From contig CAWFAP010000007.1 in the NCBI GenBank assembly GCA_963813975.1, positions 744,001 through 808,000 of the forward strand: 64,000 bases of DNA, read 5' to 3'. Source of the stretch: RYN-230 sp963813975. Lineage in GTDB: Bacteria; Actinomycetota; Actinomycetes; Streptosporangiales; Streptosporangiaceae. Shown piece after piece: positions 51,337 to 59,470 of this stretch; position 1 is the stretch's first letter, and each line of letters starts with the position of its first letter. The position numbers were made by a program, and so were the translations under genes. Below the pieces are notes generated by a model. The model did no database searches and was not told where the DNA came from. It saw only the letters and a list, made by a program, of their open reading frames with translations.

Positions 51337-52412
51337 AGGTCTACCGGCCGGCCGTCGGCGCGCACGCTGGCCGCCGTCGCCTCGATCAGGCGGAGCGCCT
51401 CGACGCCGTCGCTGGCGCCGGGATCGGTGGGCTCGTCGCGGCGCACGGCTCGCGCGAACGCTTCCAGCTGGCGCTGGTAGGGATCGACCGCCCCGTAATC
51501 CGGCGACGTCCACTCCAGGGACTGCTCGTGAAAGACCCGGACGCTGCTGGCTTGCCGGTAAAACGGGAAGTAGGACCTGATGCTGACCGCGCCGCGTTCC
51601 CCGAATATCTCGACCCCCTCGGCGTAGTTCGCGTGAATGTTGGCGCTGATCTCGAAGGACGCTGGTGCCCGCGTGGTCCGTATCGAGCCGCGCCAGTGCA
51701 GGTCGGCGCCGCTGCGGGAGAGTTCGGCCCGGACCTGGGTGACGTCGCCCAGCAGATACCGGACGGCGTCGAACACGTGGGCCCCGTGCGTGCGCAGCAG
51801 GTAGGTCTCGCGGTCCGCCTTGAACTGGGCCTCCGTGGACCGGACCGACTGGTCGACGGCGAGCGGCGGGAAGAGCGCCGCTTCGGTGCTGGCCCGCAGC
51901 GTGGTGGGTAGCCGGTACCAGAAGGTCGCGCTGGCCATCTTGCCCAGCCCCTCGAGCGCGGCGCGCGCGTACTGGATACCGGGGTCGTGCCGGCGCATCG
52001 CCCCCACCTGCACCTTGCGCCCGAACTTGGCCGCCATGTCCTGCAGGTCAGCGGCCTCGGCGCTGGTCGCGGCGGCGGGCTTCTCGATCAGCACGTGCAG
52101 GCCTGCCTGCAGCGCCTGGCCGCCGATGTCCCGGTGGAAGCGGTCAGGCACCGCGACCAGCACGGCATCCAGGCCGGCCTGGAGCAATTCCTCGGTCCGC
52201 GAGTAACCCGGCACGTCGTAGCGCCGGCTGACGGCCTCGGCCAGCACGGTGCTCGGATCGCTGACGGCGACGAGCCGCACGTCCGCGGACTTCGCGATGG
52301 CCGGAAGGTGGGCCACCTGGGCGATGCGCCCGCACCCGATGAGGCCGAGCCGCAGGGCTGGTCCGGCGGCTTGCGGCGTCGTGGAGTCGGATGCGGTCCG
52401 GTCCTGTGTCAT
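51333..52412 (-). CDS. Gfo/Idh/MocA-family oxidoreductase
   Basis: A 359-residue NAD(P)-dependent sugar or inositol dehydrogenase type protein. Cofactor motif LGLIGCGRIAQVAHLPAI; catalytic EKP in LHVLIEKPAA; the H-x3-D element as THGAHVFDAVRYL. ATG 52412 has GAGGACGG upstream. It is tightly coupled to the isomerase downstream and lies 45 bp after the ROK gene on the same strand. Substrate unknown. Confidence 0.9.
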   Translation of the reverse strand: MTQDRTASDSTTPQAAGPALRLGLIGCGRIAQVAHLPAIAKSADVRLVAVSDPSTVLAEAVSRRYDVPGYSRTEELLQAGLDAVLVAVPDRFHRDIGGQALQAGLHVLIEKPAAATSAEAADLQDMAAKFGRKVQVGAMRRHDPGIQYARAALEGLGKMASATFWYRLPTTLRASTEAALFPPLAVDQSVRSTEAQFKADRETYLLRTHGAHVFDAVRYLLGDVTQVRAELSRSGADLHWRGSIRTTRAPASFEISANIHANYAEGVEIFGERGAVSIRSYFPFYRQASSVRVFHEQSLEWTSPDYGAVDPYQRQLEAFARAVRRDEPTDPGASDGVEALRLIEATAASVRADGRPVDL

Positions 52413-52457
52413 GGGTCCGTCCTCGTCGTGGGGGCCTCGTCACGGAGGTCCGGGGGA

Positions 52458-53583
52458 TCAGCGCGGCATCGCCCGCCCGGCGCGGGCGGGGGCGCGCGCG
52501 GCAGGATGACGGCGGGCCAGCTCCGCGGCCCCGAGGGCCGCTGCGGCCGGCCCGGTCCGGCCGAGCATGATCGGCACCGGGGGGAGCACGGCCCGCAGAG
52601 TGTGCGCGCGGGCTAGCTCCTGCCGGGCGGGGAGGAGGATCAGGTCCCCGGCGGACGTGGCCAGGCTGCCGGTGAGCACGACCAGATCGGGGTCGAGGAC
52701 CGGCATGACCGCCGCGACCGCCTGCCCGACGGCGCGCCCTGCGGCAGCCAGGAGCCCGGCCGCGCAGGCGTCCCCGCCGCGGGCCGCCTGAACGACTTCC
52801 CGGGGGGTGATCTGCCCGGGCTGGCCGGCCGCGAGGGCCAGGATGGCGGCTCCGTCTGGCTGGCCGGCGCGCAGCCGGGCCTGGGTCATCACGGCCGTTC
52901 CGCTGGCGTACAGCTCCAGGCAGCCGCGGCCGCCGCAGCAGCACCCGGGGCCGCTCCGGTCGATCGGGATGTGGCCGAGTTCGCCTGCCAGGCCATGGCT
53001 GCCGCCGGCGAGTGTGCCCGACACGACGATTCCGCCGCCGACCCCGGTCCCGAGGGTGATCAGCAGGAGGACCTGCGCCCCCTGTCCGGCACCGCGGGCA
53101 AACTCGGCGAAGGCGGCCGCATTTCCGTCGTTCTCGACCAGCACGGGACAGTTCAGCCGGGCCTGCACCAGCCGGGCCAGGGGGGCGGCGGTGATGCCCA
53201 GGTTGACGGCGGTGCGCACGTCCTGCCGATCCCGGCTGAGCCACCCGGCTACCGCCAGCCCCACCGACGTGAGCCCACGCGGACCGGCTGCGGCACGTGT
53301 CCCGGCCGGGCCCTGGCCGGCGGGCATCCGGCACGGCGGTTACCTGGCCGGCGGGCATCGGGCTGGCGGGCATCCGGCCGGGGAGCACCGGACCGGCCGG
53401 CATCGGGCCGGCGGCGAGCTCACGAGCCATCAGCTCGCCGACGACCTCCGCGATCAGGCCCACCGCCTCGTGCGGCCCGTCGATCCGGTGTTCCTGCCAG
53501 AGCTCACCGCGGACTGCGCCGGATTCGTCGAGCAGGACGGCAGCGATCTTGCTGCCGCCCAGGTCCACCCCGGCCACGGTCAC
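52458..53583 (-). pseudogene. ROK-family sugar kinase/regulator, frameshifted in a repetitive linker
   Basis: GTG 53583 (GGGAGG upstream) starts VTVAGVDLGGSKIAAVLLDE, the ATP-binding front of ROK proteins, and reads to about 53425. The rest, from GLTSVGLAVAGWLS through VENDGNAAAFAEF, then TLGTGVGGGI, GELGHIPID and the zinc motif CCCGGRGCLELYASG to 52458, is in another frame. The shift falls in a degenerate tandem stretch (ATGCCCGCC-like units, translated MPAG/MPAS) at about 53310-53425. No N-terminal DNA-binding domain, so a kinase of glucokinase/AlsK/NanK type. First gene of its operon. Confidence 0.8.
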
Positions 53584-53609
53584 GCGGGCGCCTCCCTGAG
53601 CAGTGATTT

Positions 53610-53626
53610 CTGTTGACTGTTTACAG
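53610..53626 (+). promoter_or_regulatory. Island 17-bp motif, site B
   Basis: CTGTTGACTGTTTACAG, 17 of 17 matches and strongly palindromic at its ends (CTGT/ACAG). It lies 26 bp before the ROK start on the minus strand and 73 bp before the epimerase start on the plus strand, so one site can serve both operons. Confidence 0.7.
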
Positions 53627-53699
53627 GAGTCGTCACCAGTGTCATGGTACTGATGTGGCGCGTCTAGGGCGAGCCTTCCGCCCACGGAGGAGATGCTGG

Positions 53700-54398
53700 A
53701 TGGAAGCGTTCGTCTCGCTCTGGTCAGCCGATCTGCTGGCGCTCGGCGAGGAGGTGCGCCGGGTGGAGGATCATGCCGCCGGCTTTCACATCGACGTCTT
53801 CGACGGGCACAACGTGCCTGAACTGCTCTTCGGCCCGGACCTGGTCGAGGCGTTGCGGGCCTTTACCGCCGCCCGGATCGAAGTTCATCTCAACGTCACT
53901 GACCCCGGCTACTGGGCCGGCCGCTTCGCCGCGGCCGGCGCCGACATCATCACCGTCCAGTCGGGGCCCTGCGACGACGTCGACGCAGTGCTGGCCCAGA
54001 TCCGGGCCCTGGGCTGCGAGCCGGGCCTGGGCATCGAGCTGCACGAGCCGACCGGCAGCGCCGCCCGGTTCTTGGGCCTGGCCACGCGGCTGCTGCTGCT
54101 CGGCACGCCCATCGGGGTCAAGGGACGGCAGCTGGATCCGGCGGCCCCGGCCCGGGTGGCCGGCCTGGTCCGGCTCCGGGAGCGGTCACCGCACCACCCC
54201 ACGATCGTGGTCGACGGCGGGGTCCGCCGGCATACCGTCCCGCTGCTCGCCGCGGCCGGCGCCGACGGCGTGATCCCTGGCTCGCTCGTCTACGGCGCGG
54301 ATGATCCCGCGGTGGTGCTCGGCGAGATCGCCGCCCTGGCCCCGGGATCCGGCCCGCCGGCCACGTCGGCGTTCTGGTCCAGCGGGGCCCGGGCATGA
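53700..54398 (+). CDS. Ribulose-phosphate 3-epimerase family protein
   Basis: A 232-residue TIM barrel of the Rpe/AlsE type. Catalytic and metal positions: SLWSADLLALGEEV, the FHIDVFDGHNVPELLFGPDL segment (His/Asp pair), VHLNVTDP, and Asp in VVDGGVRRHTVPLLAAAGADG. ATG 53700 follows GGAGGAG; the TTG at 53613 has no support. It overlaps the next dehydrogenase by 4 bp. In a sugar island with a ROK kinase this resembles the allulose-6-phosphate epimerase plus kinase pairing, but the true substrate is unknown. Confidence 0.85.
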   Translation: MEAFVSLWSADLLALGEEVRRVEDHAAGFHIDVFDGHNVPELLFGPDLVEALRAFTAARIEVHLNVTDPGYWAGRFAAAGADIITVQSGPCDDVDAVLAQIRALGCEPGLGIELHEPTGSAARFLGLATRLLLLGTPIGVKGRQLDPAAPARVAGLVRLRERSPHHPTIVVDGGVRRHTVPLLAAAGADGVIPGSLVYGADDPAVVLGEIAALAPGSGPPATSAFWSSGARA

Positions 54399-55393
54399 GG
54401 GCCGCGGTGGTCCGCGGGCCGGGTGACCTGGCCATCACCGACGTCCCGGACCCTGCGCCCCGCGACCACGAGGTGATCGTGGCCGTGGATACCTGCGGAA
54501 TCTGCGGGACTGACGTGCATGTCCTGGACGGCGATTACGGCGTCGTCCGTTACCCGGTCATCCCGGGTCACGAGTTCGGGGGGATCGTCGTGGCGGCCGG
54601 CCGGGCCGTCCGCGGCCTGGCCACCGGGACCCGGGTGGCGGTCGATCCCATGGACTACTGCGACGCATGCTCGATGTGCCGGTCCGGCTGGACGAACATG
54701 TGCCTGAACGGGGGCGGCCTGGGTACCACGGCGCCCGGCGCGCTCGCCGACTATGTGGCGGTCAACGGCGCCCGGTGCGAGCCGCTCCCCGACCCGCTCG
54801 GGCTGGGCGAAGCCGGCCTGGTCGAGCCCCTGGCCTGCGTGCTGCACGCGGTGGACCGCCTCGGGCCGGTGCTGGGTCACGATGTGCTGGTCCTGGGGGC
54901 GGGCCCGATCGGGCTGCTCGCCTCGGCACTGCTGGCGATGTCAGGCGGCCGGGTCGACCTCGTCGACCGCCGGGCGGAACGCCTGGCCGCAGGCGCGCGC
55001 TTCGGGGCGCGCCGGACCGGGACCGCGGCTCGCGAACTGGACGGGACCTGGGACGTGGTCGTGGATGCCACCGGCAATCCGGCCGCGGTCGCGGACGGCC
55101 TCGCGGTGACGCGCCGGGCCGGGCGGATCGCCCTGCTCGGCATCAGCGGCCCGGGCCGGTCGTTCGCCTTCGAGCCGTTCGACGTCGTCGCCCGGGAGCT
55201 GACCATCGTCGGCGCCAATTCGGTGCGGCATACCTTCGGCCGGGCGGCCCGCCTCCTCGCGGCGGGCACGTTGCCGGTGGAACTTCTGCACGAGCCGCCG
55301 CTGCCCCTGACGGCCACGGCGGAGGCCCTGGAGCGGAGCCGCCGTGGCCAGGGCCTCAAGACCCGGGTCCAGCTCGCGGAGGCGGCAGCATGA
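54395..55393 (+). CDS. Zinc-dependent alcohol/polyol dehydrogenase (MDR)
   Basis: A 332-residue medium-chain dehydrogenase. Catalytic zinc: CGICGTDVH and GHEFGG; structural zinc: YCDACSMCRSGWTNMC; Rossmann VLGAGPIGLLASALLAM. The order fits sorbitol/threonine/galactitol-type dehydrogenases. ATG 54395 overlaps the epimerase, and its stop overlaps the next dehydrogenase, so three genes form a coupled unit. It should oxidise a polyol or sugar phosphate hydroxyl. Confidence 0.9.
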   Translation: MRAAVVRGPGDLAITDVPDPAPRDHEVIVAVDTCGICGTDVHVLDGDYGVVRYPVIPGHEFGGIVVAAGRAVRGLATGTRVAVDPMDYCDACSMCRSGWTNMCLNGGGLGTTAPGALADYVAVNGARCEPLPDPLGLGEAGLVEPLACVLHAVDRLGPVLGHDVLVLGAGPIGLLASALLAMSGGRVDLVDRRAERLAAGARFGARRTGTAARELDGTWDVVVDATGNPAAVADGLAVTRRAGRIALLGISGPGRSFAFEPFDVVARELTIVGANSVRHTFGRAARLLAAGTLPVELLHEPPLPLTATAEALERSRRGQGLKTRVQLAEAAA

Positions 55394-56409
55394 AAGCGGT
55401 CGTCTACGACGCACCGCGCCACTGGCACTACGCTGACCTGCCCGACCCGGTGCCGGGCGCCGGGGAGGTGATACTGCGCGTGGTCGCCGCCGGGGTCTGC
55501 GGCACGGATGTGCACCTGGATGCGGGCGAGTTCGGGCCGGTCTACCCGCTCACTCCCGGGCACGAGATCGCTGGTGTGGTCGCCGGCGCCGGGCCGGGCG
55601 TCACCGGGCTGGCCGCCGGGGAACTGGTCGCGCTCGACAACATGATCGCCTGCGGGCACTGCCGGCAGTGCCGGCGGGCCCGGCCGCAGTTCTGCGCCAG
55701 CATGCGGGCGATGGGGGTCACCGACCCGGGCGGCTTCGCCGAGTACGTGGTCGCCCCGGCGGGCAAGTGCCATGCCGCCGGGGATCTCGAGCCGGAGGTG
55801 ACGGTGCTCGCCGAGCCGGTCGCGTGCGTGGTCCACGGCCTGGATGTCTTGCAGCTGCGGCCCGGCAGCGATGTGCTCGTCGCGGGAACCGGGCCCACCG
55901 GGCTCATTTTCGCCCAGCTCCTGCGGGCCAGTGGCGCCAGCCGGGTGACCGTGGCCGGCCGGACCTCGTTCAAGCTCGACCTCGCTGCGGCCTACGGCGC
56001 CGACGAGGTCGTGCTCATGGCCGCCGGGGACGAGAGCCCCGGCGGCGCCGCGGCCGCCGGGCTGGCCCCGGACGGCTTCGACGTGGTCATCGATGCGACC
56101 GGATCGGCTGACGTGCTGGCCGGGTGCGCGCAGCTGCTCGGCATCGGGGGAACCCTGTTCGTCTACGGCATGACACCGGAGGCGGCCAGCCTGGCGATCA
56201 GCCCGTATGACATCTTCCGCCGCGAGCTGACCATCAAGGGCTCCTTCTCGCAGGCGTTCAGCTTCGACCGGGCCCTGGCCCTGCTGCGCACCGGCCGGGT
56301 GCGGACCGAGGGGATGGTGACCCACCGGTTCGGCCTGCCCGACTACGGCGCCGCTCTGGAGGCTGTGTCCAGTGACTCACGCTGCCTCAAGGCCGTGGTG
56401 CACCCGTGA
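55390..56409 (+). CDS. Zinc-dependent alcohol/polyol dehydrogenase (MDR), second copy
   Basis: A 339-residue MDR protein, homologous in plan to its upstream neighbour but clearly diverged: CGTDVHLDAGEFG, GHEIAGVV, structural zinc ACGHCRQCRRARPQFC and Rossmann VAGTGPTGLIFAQLLRASG. The segment NMIACGHC and the ending DYGAALEAVSSDSRCLKAVV resemble L-arabinitol/sorbitol dehydrogenases. ATG 55390 overlaps by 4 bp. It ends 43 bp before the convergent DapA-family gene. Confidence 0.9.
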   Translation: MKAVVYDAPRHWHYADLPDPVPGAGEVILRVVAAGVCGTDVHLDAGEFGPVYPLTPGHEIAGVVAGAGPGVTGLAAGELVALDNMIACGHCRQCRRARPQFCASMRAMGVTDPGGFAEYVVAPAGKCHAAGDLEPEVTVLAEPVACVVHGLDVLQLRPGSDVLVAGTGPTGLIFAQLLRASGASRVTVAGRTSFKLDLAAAYGADEVVLMAAGDESPGGAAAAGLAPDGFDVVIDATGSADVLAGCAQLLGIGGTLFVYGMTPEAASLAISPYDIFRRELTIKGSFSQAFSFDRALALLRTGRVRTEGMVTHRFGLPDYGAALEAVSSDSRCLKAVVHP

Positions 56410-56452
56410 CGGACGCGGACGCCGCGGCGCCTCGTCCCGGCCAGGCCGCCGG

Positions 56453-57436
56453 TCACGGCGCCGCGGGAAAGAATCCAGGCAGCTCGTCGCGGGCCGCATC
56501 GCGCAGGGCGGCGGCAACCGGGGCCGGCACCGAGCGATAGGGCCAGCGGAGCCGGAGGCCGATCGGGGCCCAGCCGCCGATCGCCGCGAGGGCCTTGTCC
56601 AGGGCGGCGTTGCCGTAACCGGCGGCCTGCAGCGGCAGCACATGGGTAGCCAGGAACGTGTTCAGCCGGGTCTCGGCGTCCTGCGCGGCGGCCGGGTCGG
56701 TGCGCATGGCCTGGTACCAGGAGACCGCTGCCCGGGGATTCATGCAGGCGACGTTCGAGTAGGCGCCGCTCGCACCCTGGCGCAGGCCGCTCGCCAGCCG
56801 GTGGCCGGCTACGAAGATCGCCAGATCGCCGGTGAGGGCGCGCATCTGCTCAAACCAGGCCGCGTCGCCCCCGGCCACCTTGACGCCAATGAGCTGGGGG
56901 AACTCAGCGGCGAGGCGGCCGAAGAGCGCCGGTGTCAGCCGGGTCTTGGCGTGCGGCGGGTTGTAGAGGACGAGAGGTGACGGCCCGGCTTCGCGCGCCA
57001 TCCGGTCGATCGCCGACCGGACCTCCTCGTCGGACAAGGGGCACCAGTCCGGCAGGATGACCTGGATCGCCGCCGGGTCGTACCCGGCCGCCACGCGGAT
57101 CCTCCGCAGCGAGACCTGCCCGCTCATGTGGCTCGCCCCCAGCTGGCACGGCACGCCAGCCTCCCGGCCCGCCCGCGCGACGACCTCGGTGATCCGGTCG
57201 TACTCGTCTTCCTCCAGGCAGTGGAACTCGCTGGCGGTGCCGTTCGTGTAGATGCCGTCCAGCCCGGTGCTGACCAGAACCGCAAGCTCGTCGGCAAGCC
57301 GCCGGAAATCGATGGCCTCGTCCGGGCCGACCGGCAGCAGCACGGGAGCCCAGGTTCCCCGCAGCGTCTGGCGCGTTAGCCGGGACACGCGGGAAGGCCC
57401 GTCACGCTGGCCACCATGTCCGCCCTTTTCCGTCAT
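56453..57436 (-). CDS. DapA-family lyase (third in the island)
   Basis: A 327-residue dihydrodipicolinate synthase superfamily protein: TLRGTWAPVLLPV at the barrel start, TNGTASEFHCLEEDEYDRI (keto-acid loop, GTASE in place of GTTGE), Tyr in LVLYNPPHAKT and Schiff-base Lys in LIGVKVAGGD. It is distinct from the members at 45895 and 35646. ATG 57436 has no ribosome site but follows a minus-strand TAGACT box by 8 nt, so a leaderless transcript is likely; the island motif covers this spot. Confidence 0.85.
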   Translation of the reverse strand: MTEKGGHGGQRDGPSRVSRLTRQTLRGTWAPVLLPVGPDEAIDFRRLADELAVLVSTGLDGIYTNGTASEFHCLEEDEYDRITEVVARAGREAGVPCQLGASHMSGQVSLRRIRVAAGYDPAAIQVILPDWCPLSDEEVRSAIDRMAREAGPSPLVLYNPPHAKTRLTPALFGRLAAEFPQLIGVKVAGGDAAWFEQMRALTGDLAIFVAGHRLASGLRQGASGAYSNVACMNPRAAVSWYQAMRTDPAAAQDAETRLNTFLATHVLPLQAAGYGNAALDKALAAIGGWAPIGLRLRWPYRSVPAPVAAALRDAARDELPGFFPAAP

Positions 57437-57453
57437 CAGTTAACAGTCTACTG
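57437..57453 (-). promoter_or_regulatory. Island 17-bp motif, site C
   Basis: Minus-strand CAGTAGACTGTTAACTG, 17 of 17 matches. It sits immediately upstream of the start codon of the third DapA-family gene and contains its presumed -10 box TAGACT. The outer ATCAGT/ACTGAT arms (57435-57440, 57450-57455) make it a clear dyad. Confidence 0.7.
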
Positions 57454-57522
57454 ATCTGCCCGATGCCGGGCATGGAGGGGCCCGGCGATTTCCGCCGGCC
57501 TCCGTGGTCATGGACGGCAGTC

Positions 57523-57574
57523 AACCGGAGGTGCCTCCGGTTCTGCTAGGCTGAAATAGCGGAGGGATCCTCCG
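57523..57574. promoter_or_regulatory. Two CCGGAGG/CCTCCGG dyads upstream of the aldo/keto reductase
   Basis: AACCGGAGGTGCCTCCGGTT (57523-57542) is palindromic but for its two central bases. CGGAGG-GAT-CCTCCG (57560-57574) repeats the half-sites with a different spacing. A TAGGCT box (57547-57552) lies between, so these are likely operators on the promoter. The regulator is unknown; TetR-type proteins favour such sites. Confidence 0.6.
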
Positions 57575-57611
57575 GATCGTCAGAGGATCGGTCATTCGTA
57601 CGGGAGGCTTC

Positions 57612-58523
57612 ATGACGACGGCTACGACATCGCCGGCGGCCCCGGGAGGCATCGCGCTGCTCGCCGGCCGCCCAGTGGCCCGCATCGGCTTCGGCGCCAT
57701 GCAACTGGCCGAACTGCCCGGCCGCCCGGCTCCCGACCGCGGCGCCGCCCTCAGCGTGCTGCGCCGGGCCGTGGGCCAGGGCGTCAATCACCTCGACACC
57801 GCTCAGTTCTACGGCGCCGGGACCGTCAACCAGCTGATCCGGGCCGCGCTGTCCCCGTACCCCGGCGACCTGGTGCTGGTGAGCAAGGTCGGCGCCGAGC
57901 ACACGGCGGGCGGGCTGGCGCCGGCCCAGCGTCCGGAACAGCTGCGGGCTGGCGTCGAGGCCAATCTGGCCACGCTCGGGGTGGAGCAGCTGACCGCCGT
58001 CAACCTGCGCCGGCTCGACGCGCCGCCGGGCATCAGCGCCGAAGGCGATCAGCTGGTCGACCTGGACAGCCAGCTTGCCGAGCTGGTGACGCTGCGCGAC
58101 GAGGGCAAGATCGGCGGCATCGGGCTCAGCAACGTATCCGCCGGGCAGGTCCGCCAGGCGCGGCCGGCCGGCATCGCCTGCGTCCAGAACGCGTACAGCG
58201 TCCTGGACCGGTCGGCCGGGCCCGTGCTCGACGCCTGCCGCGAGCACGGCATCGCGTGGGTGCCGTTCTTCCCGCTCGGCTCGGCGTTCCCGTCCTGGCC
58301 CAAGGTGACCGAGCATCCGGCGGTGGTGGCCGCGGCCGCGGCGCTCGGCGCGACAGCTGCGCAGGTGGGCCTGGCCTGGCAGCTGGCCCACTACGCCGGG
58401 ACACTGCTGATCCCGGGCACCGCGAGTGCTCAGCACCTGGACGAGAACGTCGCCGCGGGCCACCTCCGGCTCGACGCCCGCACGCTCGCCACGCTCGACG
58501 GCCTGGCCGCGAGCGGCGGCTAG
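57612..58523 (+). CDS. Aldo/keto reductase
   Basis: A 303-residue NADPH-dependent AKR barrel. Asp and Tyr of the tetrad are in HLDTAQFYGAG and Lys in LVLVSKVG. The fourth residue, usually His in a VxLHR-type strand, appears as Arg in AVNLRRLD, an oddity that could change its chemistry. C-terminal cofactor region LLIPGTASAQHLDENVAA is normal. ATG 57612 has GGGAGG upstream. The CCGGAGG dyads precede it; the stop overlaps the convergent XRE regulator by 4 bp. Confidence 0.88.
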   Translation: MTTATTSPAAPGGIALLAGRPVARIGFGAMQLAELPGRPAPDRGAALSVLRRAVGQGVNHLDTAQFYGAGTVNQLIRAALSPYPGDLVLVSKVGAEHTAGGLAPAQRPEQLRAGVEANLATLGVEQLTAVNLRRLDAPPGISAEGDQLVDLDSQLAELVTLRDEGKIGGIGLSNVSAGQVRQARPAGIACVQNAYSVLDRSAGPVLDACREHGIAWVPFFPLGSAFPSWPKVTEHPAVVAAAAALGATAAQVGLAWQLAHYAGTLLIPGTASAQHLDENVAAGHLRLDARTLATLDGLAASGG

Positions 58524-59371
58524 CCGCGGTCGGCCTCGGCGAAGCGCTCGTGCCCCAGCACGGCAAGCAGCTGCAACTTCTCGCTGCCCTCGGTGTGCGG
58601 GGGAGCGGTGAGCACGAGCAGGGCCTGGGACTGGTCTTCGGTGAACAGCACCTGGCAGTCGAGCTCGATCGGGCCAAGCTCGGGATGGATGAGCGTCTTG
58701 TGGTCCTCGAAGCGCCGGGCGACCTCGTGCCGTTCCCACAGTTCAGCGAACTCCGGGCTGGCCTTCTGGAGCGCCCGGACGAGCTCCCCGGCCCGCGACT
58801 GCGGGCCCATCGACCCGTAGGCGGCGCGCAGGTTCGCGACCTGGGCGCGGCTCTGCCGGCCGCGGTCTTCCTCGGGATAGCACAGCCGCTCCGCGGGTTC
58901 GGTGAACCAGCGGTAGATCCCGCTGCGGGCCAGGCCCGTGTGCCCGGACTTGTCGCCGAACAGCGCGCCGGCCATCCGGTTCTGCACGAGCGTCTCGCCC
59001 AGGCTGGACAGGATCAGGGCCGGGGTGTCCGCCAGGCGGTCCAGCACGCGCAGCAGCGCGGGGGCAACGTGCGTCGTAGCCGAGACGGATGCCGGAGGGT
59101 TGTGCCCGGCCATCTGGAATAGGTAGTCGCGCTCGCCGCTCGTCAGCCGCAGCGCCCGGGCCAGCGATGCGAGCATCTGCTCGCTCGGCTGGGGGCCGCG
59201 CTGCTGCTCGAGCCGGGTGTAGTAGTCGGCCGACATGGTGGCGAGGGCCGCGACCTCCTCCCGCCTCAGGCCCCGCGTCCGGCGGCGCGTGCCCGCCGGG
59301 AGCCCGACGTCCCCGGGCCGCAGCTCCTCGCGGCGGCGGCGCAGGAAGCCGGCCAGTGCTGCACGGTCCAT
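58520..59371 (-). CDS. XRE-family regulator with MmyB-like ligand domain
   Basis: A 283-residue actinomycete regulator: N-terminal helix-turn-helix (RRRTRGLRREEVAALATMSADYYTRLEQQRGPQPS) and a C-terminal MmyB-like PAS-type domain (ILSSLGETLVQNRMAGALFG, ELWERHEV, HPELGPIELDCQVL), which binds fatty-acid-like ligands in characterised members. ATG 59371 is 99 bp from the divergent DltE-like SDR, the usual arrangement for this family in which the regulator represses the neighbouring oxidoreductase. Confidence 0.92.
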   Translation of the reverse strand: MDRAALAGFLRRRREELRPGDVGLPAGTRRRTRGLRREEVAALATMSADYYTRLEQQRGPQPSEQMLASLARALRLTSGERDYLFQMAGHNPPASVSATTHVAPALLRVLDRLADTPALILSSLGETLVQNRMAGALFGDKSGHTGLARSGIYRWFTEPAERLCYPEEDRGRQSRAQVANLRAAYGSMGPQSRAGELVRALQKASPEFAELWERHEVARRFEDHKTLIHPELGPIELDCQVLFTEDQSQALLVLTAPPHTEGSEKLQLLAVLGHERFAEADRG

Positions 59372-59378
59372 GTAGCTA

Positions 59379-59427
59379 TTATCGGGCGCTGCGCTGGGTG
59401 AACCAGGGATCGCTGATCCCCCGATAA
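59379..59427. promoter_or_regulatory. Nested dyads between MmyB-like regulator and DltE-like SDR
   Basis: TTATCGGG (59379-59386) and CCCGATAA (59420-59427) form an 8-bp inverted repeat; GGGATC-GCT-GATCCC (59406-59420) is a second dyad next to the right arm. Together they fill the 99-bp divergent spacer and are likely sites for the MmyB-like regulator. Confidence 0.5.
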
Positions 59428-59470
59428 CCGCTCTCTGCCCCCGCCGCCACCGGGCGGCCAGACTCGGAGC

